64,000 nt of DNA from Nitrospirota bacterium (GTDB lineage Bacteria > Nitrospirota > JACRHL01), in assembly GCA_029858285.1 (NCBI GenBank), contig JAOUFN010000003.1, positions 118,204 to 182,203 of the forward strand, given 5' to 3'. A program made the translations under genes and the position numbers. Numbering within the stretch: the stretch's first letter is position 1; each line of letters starts with the position of its first letter. This document shows, piece after piece, positions 38,390-48,941 of the stretch. The notes below the pieces were generated by a model, which saw only the letters and a list, made by a program, of their open reading frames with translations, did no database searches and had not been told where the DNA came from.

Positions 38390-40036
38390 TCAAGCAGGTT
38401 GTCCTGTTCCTGCGGGACGTGGGGGGGCGGGGAGGCTTCCGGGGCCTCCGGGACGGGCTTCACCGCAAAGGTCTGGATGTCGTTGCCGCAGGATGCGCTC
38501 CAGCGCCGTCAGCACCCTGCGGCCGCTGTCCTCGGTGCCGTCGCGCCACGCCTCCAGGCAGGCTTCCGAAATGGGGCCGTTGAGGGGGTGGGGGTTGTAC
38601 AACAATTTTTTGATGGACCACGGGTTGAGGGACATGGGGTTGTAGTCCGGTGCCAGGTGTCCCTCGGCGATCAGCCGCTGCTCCATGGGGGTGTGGGGCT
38701 GCACGCCGATGAAGAAGATCATCGGATAGATGTTCTCTTCTCCCATGATGGCGGCAAAGCGGTGGTAGCTTTCCACCGTTTCCAGCAGGCTTGCCACCGT
38801 CTCCCCCGGCATGTTGGGGGAGAAATTGAGGATCAGTTTATGCCGGTAGCCCGCCTGTTTGAGGTTCTGGGCGCCCCGGTACAGGTTGTCCATCCGGAAG
38901 CCGAGTTGCATCTCGTTGACCATGCGCTGGGAGCCGGAGGCCAGTCCCACCTCCAGGTCCCCGACCCCGGAGCGCACCATCAGGTCCGCCAGTCCGGGGG
39001 TGATGGAACTGGTGCGCACATAGCCGCTCCAGGTGATGTTCAGCCCGCGTTCGATAATGCCGGCCAGAATCGCCTCGGCGTTGGACACGGCGCGGCGGCC
39101 GGTGAGGAACTGGGCGTCGGCGAACCAGATGTCGCGGGCGTCCAGATGGCGGTGGAGAAACTCCATTTCGTCCAGCACCCGCTGCGGAGGCCGCAGGGAG
39201 ACCTGGGTGCCCTCGATGTACGGATAAAGACAGTAGGCGCAGCGATAGGGGCAGCCGCGCTTGGTCTGCACGCTCACCTGATGCCCCCGGTACGCCTCCC
39301 ACTGGGGAAAAATATCGCGGATGTAGGCGTAGTCGATGGCGCCTTCGGCCAGGTCAAGGGGGGGAGGGGAGGTGGACAGGGCGCTTTCGGTGACCCGCCC
39401 CTGCTGATGGAAGCTGATCCTCAGGGGGGCGGGCACGGTCGCCGGAGGGGTGCCCGTGAGTACCCGGTCCAGCACCTGCTCGCCCTCGCCGATCACGCCA
39501 ATGACGCCGGACGGCAGGCGCGGGGTGAGCTGCTTGTGGAACACCGAAAAGGCCCCGCCGCCGAGCAGGATCAGGGCGTCGGGAAAATTTTTGGCCAAAA
39601 GCCGCACGGTGCCCAGGTTTTCCCTGAGGTTGGCGTGGTAGGCGGCCACCATCTTGAGTCCGTTGAAGGACGACAGAACTTTTTTGACCAGGCTGTTGGA
39701 ATAGAAGAAGTTGAAGGAATTTTCCAGCGAGGCATCGGCCTCGTGGGGGGCGAACACCTGAATGTCGCGCCAACTGATGGCGATGACCTCGGGCCGGAAG
39801 GCGCGGATCTCTTCCAGCAGGTAGTCGCGGCGCCGCGCCGGGGGCAGCACCGCCAGATCCAGAAGGCGCTGACGCACATGGGGGTGGTGCTGGCGCACAT
39901 GTCCGGCCAGGGTGATGGCCCCCAGGGGCCATACCTTGTTGCACGGCAGACGCACATGCAGCACCGAACCGCGCGGGCCGCGGCCCGCGATTGCGGCCAG
40001 GGGGTCGCCTGCGGCACCGGTGGCGCCGGGATGCAT
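38390..40036 (-). CDS. B12-binding-domain radical SAM protein
   Basis: A 548-residue enzyme. The N-terminal third resembles a cobalamin-binding fold (LLGGGAFSVF at about 175-185, then VIGEGEQVLD). The radical SAM core follows, with the cluster motif CPYRCAYC at about 263-270 and the SAM-binding region through EVGLASGSQRM. C-terminal segments include NFSPNMPGET and FFIGVQPHTPMEQRL. The closing 30 residues are Pro/Gly-rich. The start lies 7 bases after the ubiE stop, so the two are translationally coupled. B12-dependent methyl transfer is likely in kind; the substrate is unknown. A quinone- or lipid-linked substrate is a guess from context. Confidence 0.82.
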   Translation of the reverse strand: MHPGATGAAGDPLAAIAGRGPRGSVLHVRLPCNKVWPLGAITLAGHVRQHHPHVRQRLLDLAVLPPARRRDYLLEEIRAFRPEVIAISWRDIQVFAPHEADASLENSFNFFYSNSLVKKVLSSFNGLKMVAAYHANLRENLGTVRLLAKNFPDALILLGGGAFSVFHKQLTPRLPSGVIGVIGEGEQVLDRVLTGTPPATVPAPLRISFHQQGRVTESALSTSPPPLDLAEGAIDYAYIRDIFPQWEAYRGHQVSVQTKRGCPYRCAYCLYPYIEGTQVSLRPPQRVLDEMEFLHRHLDARDIWFADAQFLTGRRAVSNAEAILAGIIERGLNITWSGYVRTSSITPGLADLMVRSGVGDLEVGLASGSQRMVNEMQLGFRMDNLYRGAQNLKQAGYRHKLILNFSPNMPGETVASLLETVESYHRFAAIMGEENIYPMIFFIGVQPHTPMEQRLIAEGHLAPDYNPMSLNPWSIKKLLYNPHPLNGPISEACLEAWRDGTEDSGRRVLTALERILRQRHPDLCGEARPGGPGSLPAPPRPAGTGQPA

Positions 40037-40043
40037 CGGCGGC

Positions 40044-40760
40044 CTACTTGACGCCCACGTGCAGCGCCACGATGCCGCCGCACAGGTTGACGTAATGCAC
40101 CCGGGAAAAGCCGCTGTCGCGCATCATCTGCGCCAAATCCTCCTGGGCGGGGAACTGGGCGATGGAGGCGGGCAGGTATTCGTAGACGCGGGTGGTGTCC
40201 CGCGCCACCCGGGAACCGATGCGCGGCAGGATGCTGAAGTTGTAGAACTCGTAGGTCTGGCGCCACAGGGGGTTCACCGGGCGCGAGAATTCCAGGCACA
40301 CGGCGCGGCCACCGGGCTTGAGGATGCGCACCATTTCCGCAAACGCCTGCTGGCGCCGCACCACGTTGCGCACTCCGAAACCCACGGTGGCGGCGTCGTA
40401 GCGGTTGGACTCGAAGGGCAGGGATTCCATGTTGCCGCGGGTGACGTTCACCTGGGTGGCGAGTCCGGCGCGGCGCAGTTTTTCCGCCCCCACGTCGAGC
40501 ATTTCCTGATTCAGGTCGAGGGCGTCCACATGGCCGTGGGGCCCCATGCGCCGCGCCAGCAGGGCGGCGATGTCGCAGGTGCCGGCGCACAGGTCGGCGG
40601 CGCGACCGCCCACGGGGACACGCGCCTCGCGCACGGCGTGCTCTTTCCACAGGTGGTGCAGGCCGAAGGAGAGCAGGGTGTTGTTCAGGTCATAGCGCCG
40701 GGCGATGGCGCTGAACATTTCCTGAACCGGTTGTTCCCGGTCGGCGGGGATCGCGTACAT
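40044..40760 (-). CDS. ubiE: ubiquinone/menaquinone biosynthesis C-methyltransferase UbiE
   Basis: A 238-residue SAM-dependent methyltransferase of quinone synthesis. The start MYAIPADREQ at 40760 has GGGAGA six bases upstream; the longer frame does not. Family marks: VQEMFSAIARRYDLNN, the SAM motif AADLCAGTCDIA, DLNQEMLD, VGFGVRNV, LKPGGRAVCLEFSRP and the C-terminal GGIVALHVG. Nitrate respiration in the same window would need such a quinone. It is the first gene of a pair with the radical SAM enzyme. Confidence 0.95.
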   Translation of the reverse strand: MYAIPADREQPVQEMFSAIARRYDLNNTLLSFGLHHLWKEHAVREARVPVGGRAADLCAGTCDIAALLARRMGPHGHVDALDLNQEMLDVGAEKLRRAGLATQVNVTRGNMESLPFESNRYDAATVGFGVRNVVRRQQAFAEMVRILKPGGRAVCLEFSRPVNPLWRQTYEFYNFSILPRIGSRVARDTTRVYEYLPASIAQFPAQEDLAQMMRDSGFSRVHYVNLCGGIVALHVGVK

Positions 40761-40902
40761 GGGTGTCTCCCTTGGACGTTGCGCGTTGCACACCGGGCCG
40801 CCGGACGTCGCTGGCCGGGTGCCGGGCTGCGGGGTTGTCGCCAAAGTCTGCCATTATACGGCCTTGAGGCCGCGCCGGAAAACCCGCGCGGCCTCAGGCC
40901 CG

Positions 40903-42438
<1,536 letters not shown>

Positions 42439-42504
42439 GGCGGTGTTTACCCCTTGCATGAGCGGCGTCCATGGAAGAACGCCTCCACAGCCGCCTATAT
42501 TATT

Positions 42505-43680
42505 CTATTTGGCCTCGACGCGCTCAATCTCCTCCTCCCGGATACCTAGCAGGAAGAGGATGGAATCCAGACCGCGCCGGTTGATGTTGTGGGGCGCCAT
42601 TTCGCGCACCCGGGGTTTGGCGTTGAAGGCGATGCCGAGTCCGGCGATGCCCATCATCGGCAGGTCGTTGGCACCATCGCCGATGGCGATCACCTGATCC
42701 AGGCGGATGCCCTCGCTCTCGGCGATTTCCGCCAGCAGTTCCTTTTTGCGCTGGCCGTCCACGATGGGCCCGACGGTCTCTCCGGTGAGTTTTCCGTCCA
42801 CCACCTCCAGGTCGTTGGCGTAGGCATAATCAAGCCCCAGTTCCTGTTTGAACTGATCGACGAAATAGGTAAAGCCACCGGACAGGATGGCGATGCGGAA
42901 ACCCATCTCGCGCAGCACCTTTACCAGGGAACGCACGCCGGGGTTGTAGGGCAGGCGCTCGCGCACCTCCTGCAGGCGGTCCACGGGCAGGCCGCGCAGC
43001 AGGGCCACACGCTCCCGCAGGGCGCCACGGAAGTCCAGTTCGCCGTTCATGGCGCGGTGGGTGATGCGGGACACCTGCTCCCCGGCCCCCACCAGGGTGG
43101 CCAGTTCGTCGATCTGCTCCCCCTGGATCAGGGTGGAGTCCACATCCATGACCACCAGCCGCTTGGAGCGACGGTCCAGCCCCTCGTCCTGCACCGAGAT
43201 GTCCACGTCGTGGCGGGCCGCCACCGACAGCAGGTCGCGCGCCACCGCCTTGCGATGGCGGGCATCGGTGACGGCAAGCATTTCGATGCAGTGCAGGCGG
43301 CGCCGCGCCAGGGTTTCGATGCGGCGGATGTTGGCACCGTATCCGGCCAGGGTGTTGCCGACGGCGGCCATGGCCCGCGCCGGCACCGGCTCGCCAAGCA
43401 CGGTGACCACCAGAATCAGGTCGTCGCTCCGCTGCGGATGCCGCCGCTCATTGCGCAGTTCGGCGGTGAGGCCGAGTTCACGGGCCAGAAAGGTGAGCCC
43501 CTCGTGGGCGTCGGTCATGTGCTCCGGCAGGTCCACGGCAAACGCCAGGATGAGCCGGTCGCCCACCGCCACCTGCTCCACGTCGGTGAGTTCCAGACCC
43601 AGGTCGGAGACGCCGTCCAGCAGCCGCCCCAGAATGCCAGGGCGGTCGGGGCCGGTCATATGTACCCACAGGTTGCGCAT
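42505..43680 (-). CDS. serB: phosphoserine phosphatase with two N-terminal ACT domains
   Basis: A 391-residue HAD phosphatase forming serine from phosphoserine. ATG 43680 is chosen; a TTG sits two codons upstream. Residues 1-about 165 form two ACT-like domains (WVHMTGPDRPGILG, VTVLGEPVPARAMAAVG), as in mycobacterial and some proteobacterial SerB, where they give serine feedback. HAD motif I is MDVDST (nucleophile D179, acid/base D181), motif II ILSGGF and motif IV GDGANDLPM. It lies just upstream of leuA in the same direction, 45 bases from its ORF limit. Confidence 0.95.
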   Translation of the reverse strand: MRNLWVHMTGPDRPGILGRLLDGVSDLGLELTDVEQVAVGDRLILAFAVDLPEHMTDAHEGLTFLARELGLTAELRNERRHPQRSDDLILVVTVLGEPVPARAMAAVGNTLAGYGANIRRIETLARRRLHCIEMLAVTDARHRKAVARDLLSVAARHDVDISVQDEGLDRRSKRLVVMDVDSTLIQGEQIDELATLVGAGEQVSRITHRAMNGELDFRGALRERVALLRGLPVDRLQEVRERLPYNPGVRSLVKVLREMGFRIAILSGGFTYFVDQFKQELGLDYAYANDLEVVDGKLTGETVGPIVDGQRKKELLAEIAESEGIRLDQVIAIGDGANDLPMMGIAGLGIAFNAKPRVREMAPHNINRRGLDSILFLLGIREEEIERVEAK

Positions 43681-43841
43681 GGGCAAAAAAATCCGTCCGG
43701 CGGCCTTGGGCCGCCTGCAAATCGTTGATCGTGGCGGTGTTCCGGGGAGTGGCCAAAATAGCAGATGCGAGTGGTTCCGGGCAAGGGGGGGGCGCCGCCG
43801 GGTCGGAAAGCCGCGAGAGCCCCCCCCCCGTGAGGCCCGGT

Positions 43842-43870
43842 TTGACAGGGGGCGTGGACTGCCCTATAAA
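43842..43870 (+). promoter_or_regulatory. near-consensus sigma70 promoter for hpnCDE
   Basis: TTGACA (43842-43847) and TATAAA (43865-43870) are separated by 17 bases. The hpnC ATG is at 43883, so a start at the usual distance would leave only about 5-7 bases of leader, and no Shine-Dalgarno is present. Confidence 0.75.
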
Positions 43871-43882
43871 GGCGCGGCAACC

Positions 43883-44809
43883 ATGATCCCTCCGGCCCTC
43901 GCACCCGATTACGCCCATTGCACCGCGATCGCCCGTGGCCACTACGAGAATTTTCCGGTGGCCTCGCTGCTGATCCCGGCGCGGTTGCGCCCCCATGTGT
44001 GCGCGGTCTACGCCTTCGCCCGGCGCGCCGACGATTTTGCCGACGAGGCGCGTTTCGAAGGCCGTCGACTGGAACGGCTGCGGGGGTGGGAGGAGCAATT
44101 TCTGGCGGCCCTGAATGGTGTCGGCCCCGGCCCGTCGGGTGTTTCACGCAATCCGGTGCTGCGGGCTGCGGCCCATACGGCCAGCGTCTTCGATCTGCCT
44201 GCCGCGCTGTTCCTCGACCTGCTCTCCGCCTTCCGCCAGGACGTGACGGTGCGGCGCTACGCCACCTTCGCCGACTTGCTGGACTACTGCCGCCGCTCCG
44301 CCGATCCGGTGGGGCGGCTGGTGTTGCGCCTGTTCGGATACCGGGATGCGGAGCTGGACCGGCTGTCGGACGCCATCTGCTCGGCCCTGCAACTGGCCAA
44401 TTTCTGGCAGGACGTGGCGGTGGATGCCGCCAAGGGACGTATTTACCTGCCGGTCGAGGATCTGCACCGCTTCGGTGTGTCCGCCGATGCGGTGCTGGCG
44501 GGGGGGGCTCTGGATGAGGCGGCAATGGAGCGCTTCCGCGACTTGCTGGGGTTCCGGATTGCCCGCACCCGCGCCCTGTTTCAGGACGGAAAACCCCTGT
44601 GCCAGCGGGTGGGGGGGCGGCTGGGCATGGAACTGAAGGCGGTGTGGCTGGGGGGCATGGCCATTCTGGACGGTATCGAGGCGGTGGACTGCGACGTGTT
44701 TCGCCGCCGTCCGGCCCACACCTCCGCCGCGCGGCTGCGCATGGCGGCGCGGGTGCTGGTGCCGGGGGGGTTCCGCCGTGCCTACGCCGGAGGGGCGGCG
44801 CATGACTGA
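43883..44809 (+). CDS. hpnC: hydroxysqualene synthase HpnC
   Basis: A 308-residue squalene/phytoene synthase family protein. In hopanoid producers HpnC converts presqualene diphosphate to hydroxysqualene. The first aspartate-rich motif RRADDFADE and the second, FWQDVAVDAAKGRIYLPVED, are visible. ATG 43883 is the start because the -10 box lies only 12 bases upstream. It is the first of three overlapping genes (hpnC, hpnD, hpnE) with the standard Hpn order. Confidence 0.93.
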   Translation: MIPPALAPDYAHCTAIARGHYENFPVASLLIPARLRPHVCAVYAFARRADDFADEARFEGRRLERLRGWEEQFLAALNGVGPGPSGVSRNPVLRAAAHTASVFDLPAALFLDLLSAFRQDVTVRRYATFADLLDYCRRSADPVGRLVLRLFGYRDAELDRLSDAICSALQLANFWQDVAVDAAKGRIYLPVEDLHRFGVSADAVLAGGALDEAAMERFRDLLGFRIARTRALFQDGKPLCQRVGGRLGMELKAVWLGGMAILDGIEAVDCDVFRRRPAHTSAARLRMAARVLVPGGFRRAYAGGAAHD

Positions 44810-45725
44810 CGTGGCCTCCGCATCGGCCCCGGCTGCCGCTGCCCGGGCCCCGGTCACCTCCGCCGAGGCTCAGGCCTGCTGCACTGCGGTCACCCGCGCG
44901 GCCGGGTCCAGTTTCTATTACGCCTTTTTGCCCATGGCGCGCCCCCGGCGCGAGGCCATGTTCGTCATTTACGCCTTCTGCCGCCACGCCGACGATATCG
45001 TGGACGAGTCCGACGATGCCGGGGCCGCCGCCCGGGAACTGGAGGCCTGGCGGGCGGAAACGCGGCAGGCCCTGTCCGGCGAGGCGGGCGCGGTTCATCC
45101 CATCCTCCAGCGGCTGGCCGAGGTGGTGCGGGAGTACGGCATTGATCCCGGCCTGCCCTTTGTACTGCTGGACGGCATGGCCATGGACCTGGAGGGGGTG
45201 AATTATCCCGATTTTGCGGCCCTGTCCCGCTACTGCTACCGGGTGGCGTCGGTGGTGGGGCTGATGTGTATCCGGGTGTTCGGCTGTACCGACCCGGCGG
45301 CGGAACGCTTTGCCGTGGCCCACGGCATGGCCTTTCAACTCACCAACATCGTGCGCGACGTGGCGCGGGACGCCGCCATGGGGCGCGTCTACCTGCCCGA
45401 AGACGACATGGCGCGTCTGGGGGTGAGCCGCGCCGCCGTGCTGGGGGGGCGGTTTGCCGATCCGGAACTGCGGCGTCTGCTGGCGCTGCTGCGGGACCGT
45501 GCCGAGGGGTTCTACGACGAAGCCGCCGCCATCGCTCGCGCCCTGCCGACGCGGGAGCGCCGTTTGCTGCTGCCGTCGCGCATCATGGGCTCCATCTACC
45601 GGGCGCTGCTGGACGAGATCGCGGGACGCGATTACCGCATCGAACCGCTGGTCACCGTGTCCGCCCCGCGCAAGCTGCTGCTGGCGGGCCGCGCCTTCCT
45701 CGATCACCTGCTGGACCGCTGGTGA
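44802..45725 (+). CDS. hpnD: presqualene diphosphate synthase HpnD
   Basis: A 307-residue trans-prenyltransferase joining two farnesyl diphosphates. ATG 44802 overlaps the hpnC stop and has GGAGGGG upstream. Motifs: YAFCRHADDIVDESDD and LTNIVRDVARDAAMGRVYLPEDDM. The N-terminal 25 residues are Ala-rich. It matches HpnD in length and position, between HpnC and HpnE. Confidence 0.94.
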   Translation: MTDVASASAPAAAARAPVTSAEAQACCTAVTRAAGSSFYYAFLPMARPRREAMFVIYAFCRHADDIVDESDDAGAAARELEAWRAETRQALSGEAGAVHPILQRLAEVVREYGIDPGLPFVLLDGMAMDLEGVNYPDFAALSRYCYRVASVVGLMCIRVFGCTDPAAERFAVAHGMAFQLTNIVRDVARDAAMGRVYLPEDDMARLGVSRAAVLGGRFADPELRRLLALLRDRAEGFYDEAAAIARALPTRERRLLLPSRIMGSIYRALLDEIAGRDYRIEPLVTVSAPRKLLLAGRAFLDHLLDRW

Positions 45726-47182
45726 GCGCCTCGCGCGGCAGGGGGGGCGAGGCGGTCCACGTCATCGGCGCCGGTTTCGCCGGGGCCGCCTGCGCCCTGC
45801 GTCTGGCCGACGCCGGGGAGCAGGTGGTGGTGTGGGAGGCGGGAGCCGCCCCCGGTGGACGCGCCATTTCGCGCCGCGATCGGAAAAACGGCGAGGAACT
45901 GGACAACGGCCCGCATCTGTTCATGGCCTGTTACACCCATGTGCTCAGGGTGCTGGAGCGGCTGGGCACCGACCGTCATCTGGCGTTTCAGGAGCGGCTG
46001 CACATCCCCCTGCTGGATGCCGGGAGGCGTCTGGCCTTGAGCTGCCCCCCGCTACCCCATCCGCTGCATCTGGTGGCGGGATTGCTGGGGCTGGGTGGCG
46101 TGGGGACGTGGGGCAAGATCGCCCTGCTGCAGGCCGGGGACCGGCTAAAAGGCGTGGAGCCGCGCCCGGACGAGAGCGTGGCGGACTATCTGAACCGCAT
46201 TGGCGCCCCGCTGGCGTCGCAGCGCATCCTGTGGGACCCCCTGTGTCGGGCGGTCAGCAACCTGGCCCTGAACGAGGCCGCCGCCGGGCCGTTTGTCGCC
46301 GCCCTGCGCATTGCCCTGTTGCAGGGGCCGCAGGCGGCGCGGCTGGGGTGGTCGCGGGTGGGGCTGGGGGAATTGTTGCGGCCGCTGGAAAAGACCGTCG
46401 CCGCCACGGGCGGAAGCTGGCGCCGGGAACGGGCGCGGGGGCTGTCAGTGGACGGGGGTGGACAAATTTCCGGGGTGGTGGATGCCGGTGGCCGCACCCA
46501 TGCGGCCCGCCGGGTGGTGATCGCCACCGATCCGTGGGGTGCGGCGCCCTTGCTCGCCTCCACCGGCGTCCTGGAGGCGGGGCAGATGGCGGAACGGGTG
46601 GCCGGGTGCGGCAAGTCCCCCATCGTGTCGGTTTATCTGTGGCTGGACCGGCAAGCCCTGACGCTGGACCCGCTGGCTCCGTTCATCGGCTTTACCGCCG
46701 GGGGGCCTGATTCCGGTGTCGGTTCCGCAGCCGATTCCGGTGTGGCGGGCGGTGTGGCGGAGTGGGTTTTCGACCGTGACCGGCTGGAGGGGGTGACGCC
46801 GGGGGGTGGCCAGCGGCTGGTGACCATCACCAGCGCGGCGGATGCGCTCATGGCCCTCTCCCACGAACGGGCCGTGGCGGCGGTGTGGGAGCACCTCACC
46901 GCCCAGCTTCCCGAATTGTCACGGGCACGGCTGGTGCAAGCCCGGGTGGTCAAGGAGGGGCGTTCCACACCGCGTCTGACGCCGGGCGTCTTCCGGCCCC
47001 GTCCGGGGGCGGTGCCGGGGGTAACCGGGCTGTTTGTGTGCGGCGACCTGACCGACACCGGCCTGCCTGCCACCATGGAGGCGGCGGCGCTGTCGGGATT
47101 TCTGGCCGCCGGGGCGGTGCTCGGTGCGGCAGACGGGCAGGCGGCAGACGGGCAGAAGGTGGGCGGGAACGGGGGCAGATAG
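45722..47182 (+). CDS. hpnE: hydroxysqualene dehydroxylase HpnE
   Basis: A 486-residue FAD amine-oxidase-like protein that reduces hydroxysqualene to squalene. GTG 45722 overlaps the hpnD stop by four bases. The Rossmann motif VIGAGFAGAACALRLADAG is at about 14-32, followed by the GGRAIS arginine loop, and the C-terminal FAD site is FVCGDLTDTGLPATMEAA. Small tandem repeats occur near 46705-46750 (DSGVGS/DSGVAG) and at the C-terminus (AADGQ twice). No squalene-hopene cyclase follows in the window. Confidence 0.93.
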   Translation: MSASRGRGGEAVHVIGAGFAGAACALRLADAGEQVVVWEAGAAPGGRAISRRDRKNGEELDNGPHLFMACYTHVLRVLERLGTDRHLAFQERLHIPLLDAGRRLALSCPPLPHPLHLVAGLLGLGGVGTWGKIALLQAGDRLKGVEPRPDESVADYLNRIGAPLASQRILWDPLCRAVSNLALNEAAAGPFVAALRIALLQGPQAARLGWSRVGLGELLRPLEKTVAATGGSWRRERARGLSVDGGGQISGVVDAGGRTHAARRVVIATDPWGAAPLLASTGVLEAGQMAERVAGCGKSPIVSVYLWLDRQALTLDPLAPFIGFTAGGPDSGVGSAADSGVAGGVAEWVFDRDRLEGVTPGGGQRLVTITSAADALMALSHERAVAAVWEHLTAQLPELSRARLVQARVVKEGRSTPRLTPGVFRPRPGAVPGVTGLFVCGDLTDTGLPATMEAAALSGFLAAGAVLGAADGQAADGQKVGGNGGR

Positions 47183-47193
47183 ACGGATTCCGG

Positions 47194-47784
47194 CTACCCC
47201 TTGCCGCACTCCGCGCAGCGTCCGTCCACCAGCAGGGATTCCTTCACATGTTCGCCGCAGGCGATGCACGGCGCGGCGGTAAAGCCACCGGACCTGGCGG
47301 GCGGCGGCAGGGTGATGGGCCGGATGCGGAACAGGGTCTCCGCCGGAGCCTCCAGCACCTGTCGCATGCGCGCTTCGTGCTGCGCCTCGAAGGCGGCCCC
47401 TTCTGCGGCATTCAGGCGGCCGGATTTCCAGTCTCCCATGCGGGTGCGGAAGTTGCGGTCGCGGTCGAATGTTTCCCAGTAGTGCACGTACACCCGCACA
47501 CCCCGGCCGCTGGCGTCCTGCAACAGCAGTACCGGCTTGCCGGAGCCGACGGGGACCAGGTTGCGCTTGCCGAAGGTGCAACCGGTCATGGACTGGATGG
47601 CGTCCACCCAGCAGGTGTCGTTGCCCACGGTCGCGGTCAGCCCGGTTTGGCCAATTCCCTGTGCGGCGAGGGCCTCCAGGGCGGCGGCGGCCACCCGGTA
47701 CCCCATGGCGATGTCCAGGCAGCGGTGGCCGTGAAACGCCACCACCGGCTGGAAACCGGCCGGGTCGCTGTTTGGGGTGCTCAT
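47194..47784 (-). CDS. FmdE-family zinc-ribbon protein
   Basis: A 196-residue protein resembling subunit E of formylmethanofuran dehydrogenase. It has the HGHRC motif near residue 18, then DTCWVDAIQSMTGCTFGKRNL, and a C-terminal zinc ribbon (CxxC near 175 and CxxC near 190). No methanofuran enzyme subunits are nearby. Stand-alone FmdE proteins occur widely in bacteria and have been linked to molybdoenzyme or metal handling, which would fit the nar and fdhD context, but this is inferred. The start overlaps the yhbY stop by four bases. Confidence 0.85.
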   Translation of the reverse strand: MSTPNSDPAGFQPVVAFHGHRCLDIAMGYRVAAAALEALAAQGIGQTGLTATVGNDTCWVDAIQSMTGCTFGKRNLVPVGSGKPVLLLQDASGRGVRVYVHYWETFDRDRNFRTRMGDWKSGRLNAAEGAAFEAQHEARMRQVLEAPAETLFRIRPITLPPPARSGGFTAAPCIACGEHVKESLLVDGRCAECGKG

Positions 47785-48083
47785 TCCGGCAGTTCGATTT
47801 CCGGCGGGTCCGCCTCGCGGTACAGCACCACGGTGCGCCCCAGGGTCTGCACCCAGTGGGCGCGGGCGGTTTTGGCCAGATCGTGGGCCAGGTCCCGTGC
47901 GTTCTCGCCGCAGTTCGGGTTCACCGACAGCTTGACCAGCTCCCGGTGCGCGAACTCCGCTTCCAGGCTGCCCAGCACTCCGTCTGACAACCCCTCCTTG
48001 CCGATCTGGATGGTGGGTTTTAGCTGGTTGGAGAGGGAGCGCAGGTAGCGGCGTTGCTTGCCGGTGAGTTCCGGGAGGGACAT
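47781..48083 (-). CDS. yhbY: YhbY/CRM-domain RNA-binding protein
   Basis: A 100-residue single CRM-domain protein that associates with pre-50S ribosomes. Family marks: LTGKQRRYLRSLSNQLKPTIQIGKEGL with the GxxG-type loop, ELVKLSVN, and the C-terminal TLGRTVVLYR. Length matches E. coli YhbY. It overlaps the FmdE-like gene and lies 60 bases after panB. Confidence 0.93.
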   Translation of the reverse strand: MSLPELTGKQRRYLRSLSNQLKPTIQIGKEGLSDGVLGSLEAEFAHRELVKLSVNPNCGENARDLAHDLAKTARAHWVQTLGRTVVLYREADPPEIELPE

Positions 48084-48143
48084 GGGGACAAAATTCCGCT
48101 CTGGGGGGTCAGTAAAAAAGGTTGGTAATTTTTTTTTGAAGGG

Positions 48144-48941
48144 TCAGTGATAGGTCTGTTCCGGGCCGGGGAAAGCACCCCCGCGCACTTCGTCGGCGTA
48201 GGTCCGCAGCGCCTTTTTGATGGTGCGGGACAGGTGCGCGTAAGGCTTGACGAATTTGGGATAGTTGCCGTCCCCCAGCCCCAGCAGGTCGTGCCACACC
48301 AGAATCTGACCGTCGCAATGCACCCCGGCGCCGATGCCCACGGTGGGGACGGCGACCGCCTGGCTGATCTGCCGGGCGAGCTTTTCGGGAATCCCCTCCA
48401 GCAGCAGGGAAAACACCCCCGCCTGTTCCAGCGCGCGGGCCTCGCTCAGGATGCGTTCGGCTTCCGCCGTCTCCTTGCCCTGTACCCGGTAGCCACCCAT
48501 GGCGTGGACCGACTGGGGGGTGAGGCCGATATGCCCCATCACCGGAATGCCCGCTTCCACCAGTGCCGCCACCCGCTCCACGGCGGCGGCGGAACCGCCC
48601 TCGAGTTTGACCGCAGCGGCCCCCCGGGCGAGAAATTTTCCGGCGTTCTTCAGGGCGACGGCCACGCTCTGCTGGTAGGACATGAACGGCATGTCGGCCA
48701 TTACCAGGGCGTTGTTGACGGCCCGCACCACCATGCCGGTGTGATAGAGCATCTGTTCCATGGTCACCGGCAGGGTGGTGGCAAGCCCCTGCACCACGGT
48801 GCCCAGGGAATCCCCCACCAGAATCAGGTCGATGCCCGCCGCGTCTGCGAGTTTGGCGGACGGGTAGTCGTAGGCGGTGACGGCGGTGATGCGGCGGCCT
48901 TCGGACTTCATGCCGCGGATGTCGCGCACGGTCAGGGTCAT
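48144..48941 (-). CDS. panB: 3-methyl-2-oxobutanoate hydroxymethyltransferase
   Basis: A 265-residue pantothenate enzyme that uses 5,10-methylene-THF to hydroxymethylate ketoisovalerate. Seen: TAYDYPSAKLAD, GDSLGTVVQG, DMPFMSYQ, KLEGG, MGHIGLTPQS and the VPTVGIGAGVHCDGQILV segment. It overlaps the metF stop by four bases, so it sits with the genes that make its one-carbon donor. Confidence 0.97.
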   Translation of the reverse strand: MTLTVRDIRGMKSEGRRITAVTAYDYPSAKLADAAGIDLILVGDSLGTVVQGLATTLPVTMEQMLYHTGMVVRAVNNALVMADMPFMSYQQSVAVALKNAGKFLARGAAAVKLEGGSAAAVERVAALVEAGIPVMGHIGLTPQSVHAMGGYRVQGKETAEAERILSEARALEQAGVFSLLLEGIPEKLARQISQAVAVPTVGIGAGVHCDGQILVWHDLLGLGDGNYPKFVKPYAHLSRTIKKALRTYADEVRGGAFPGPEQTYH

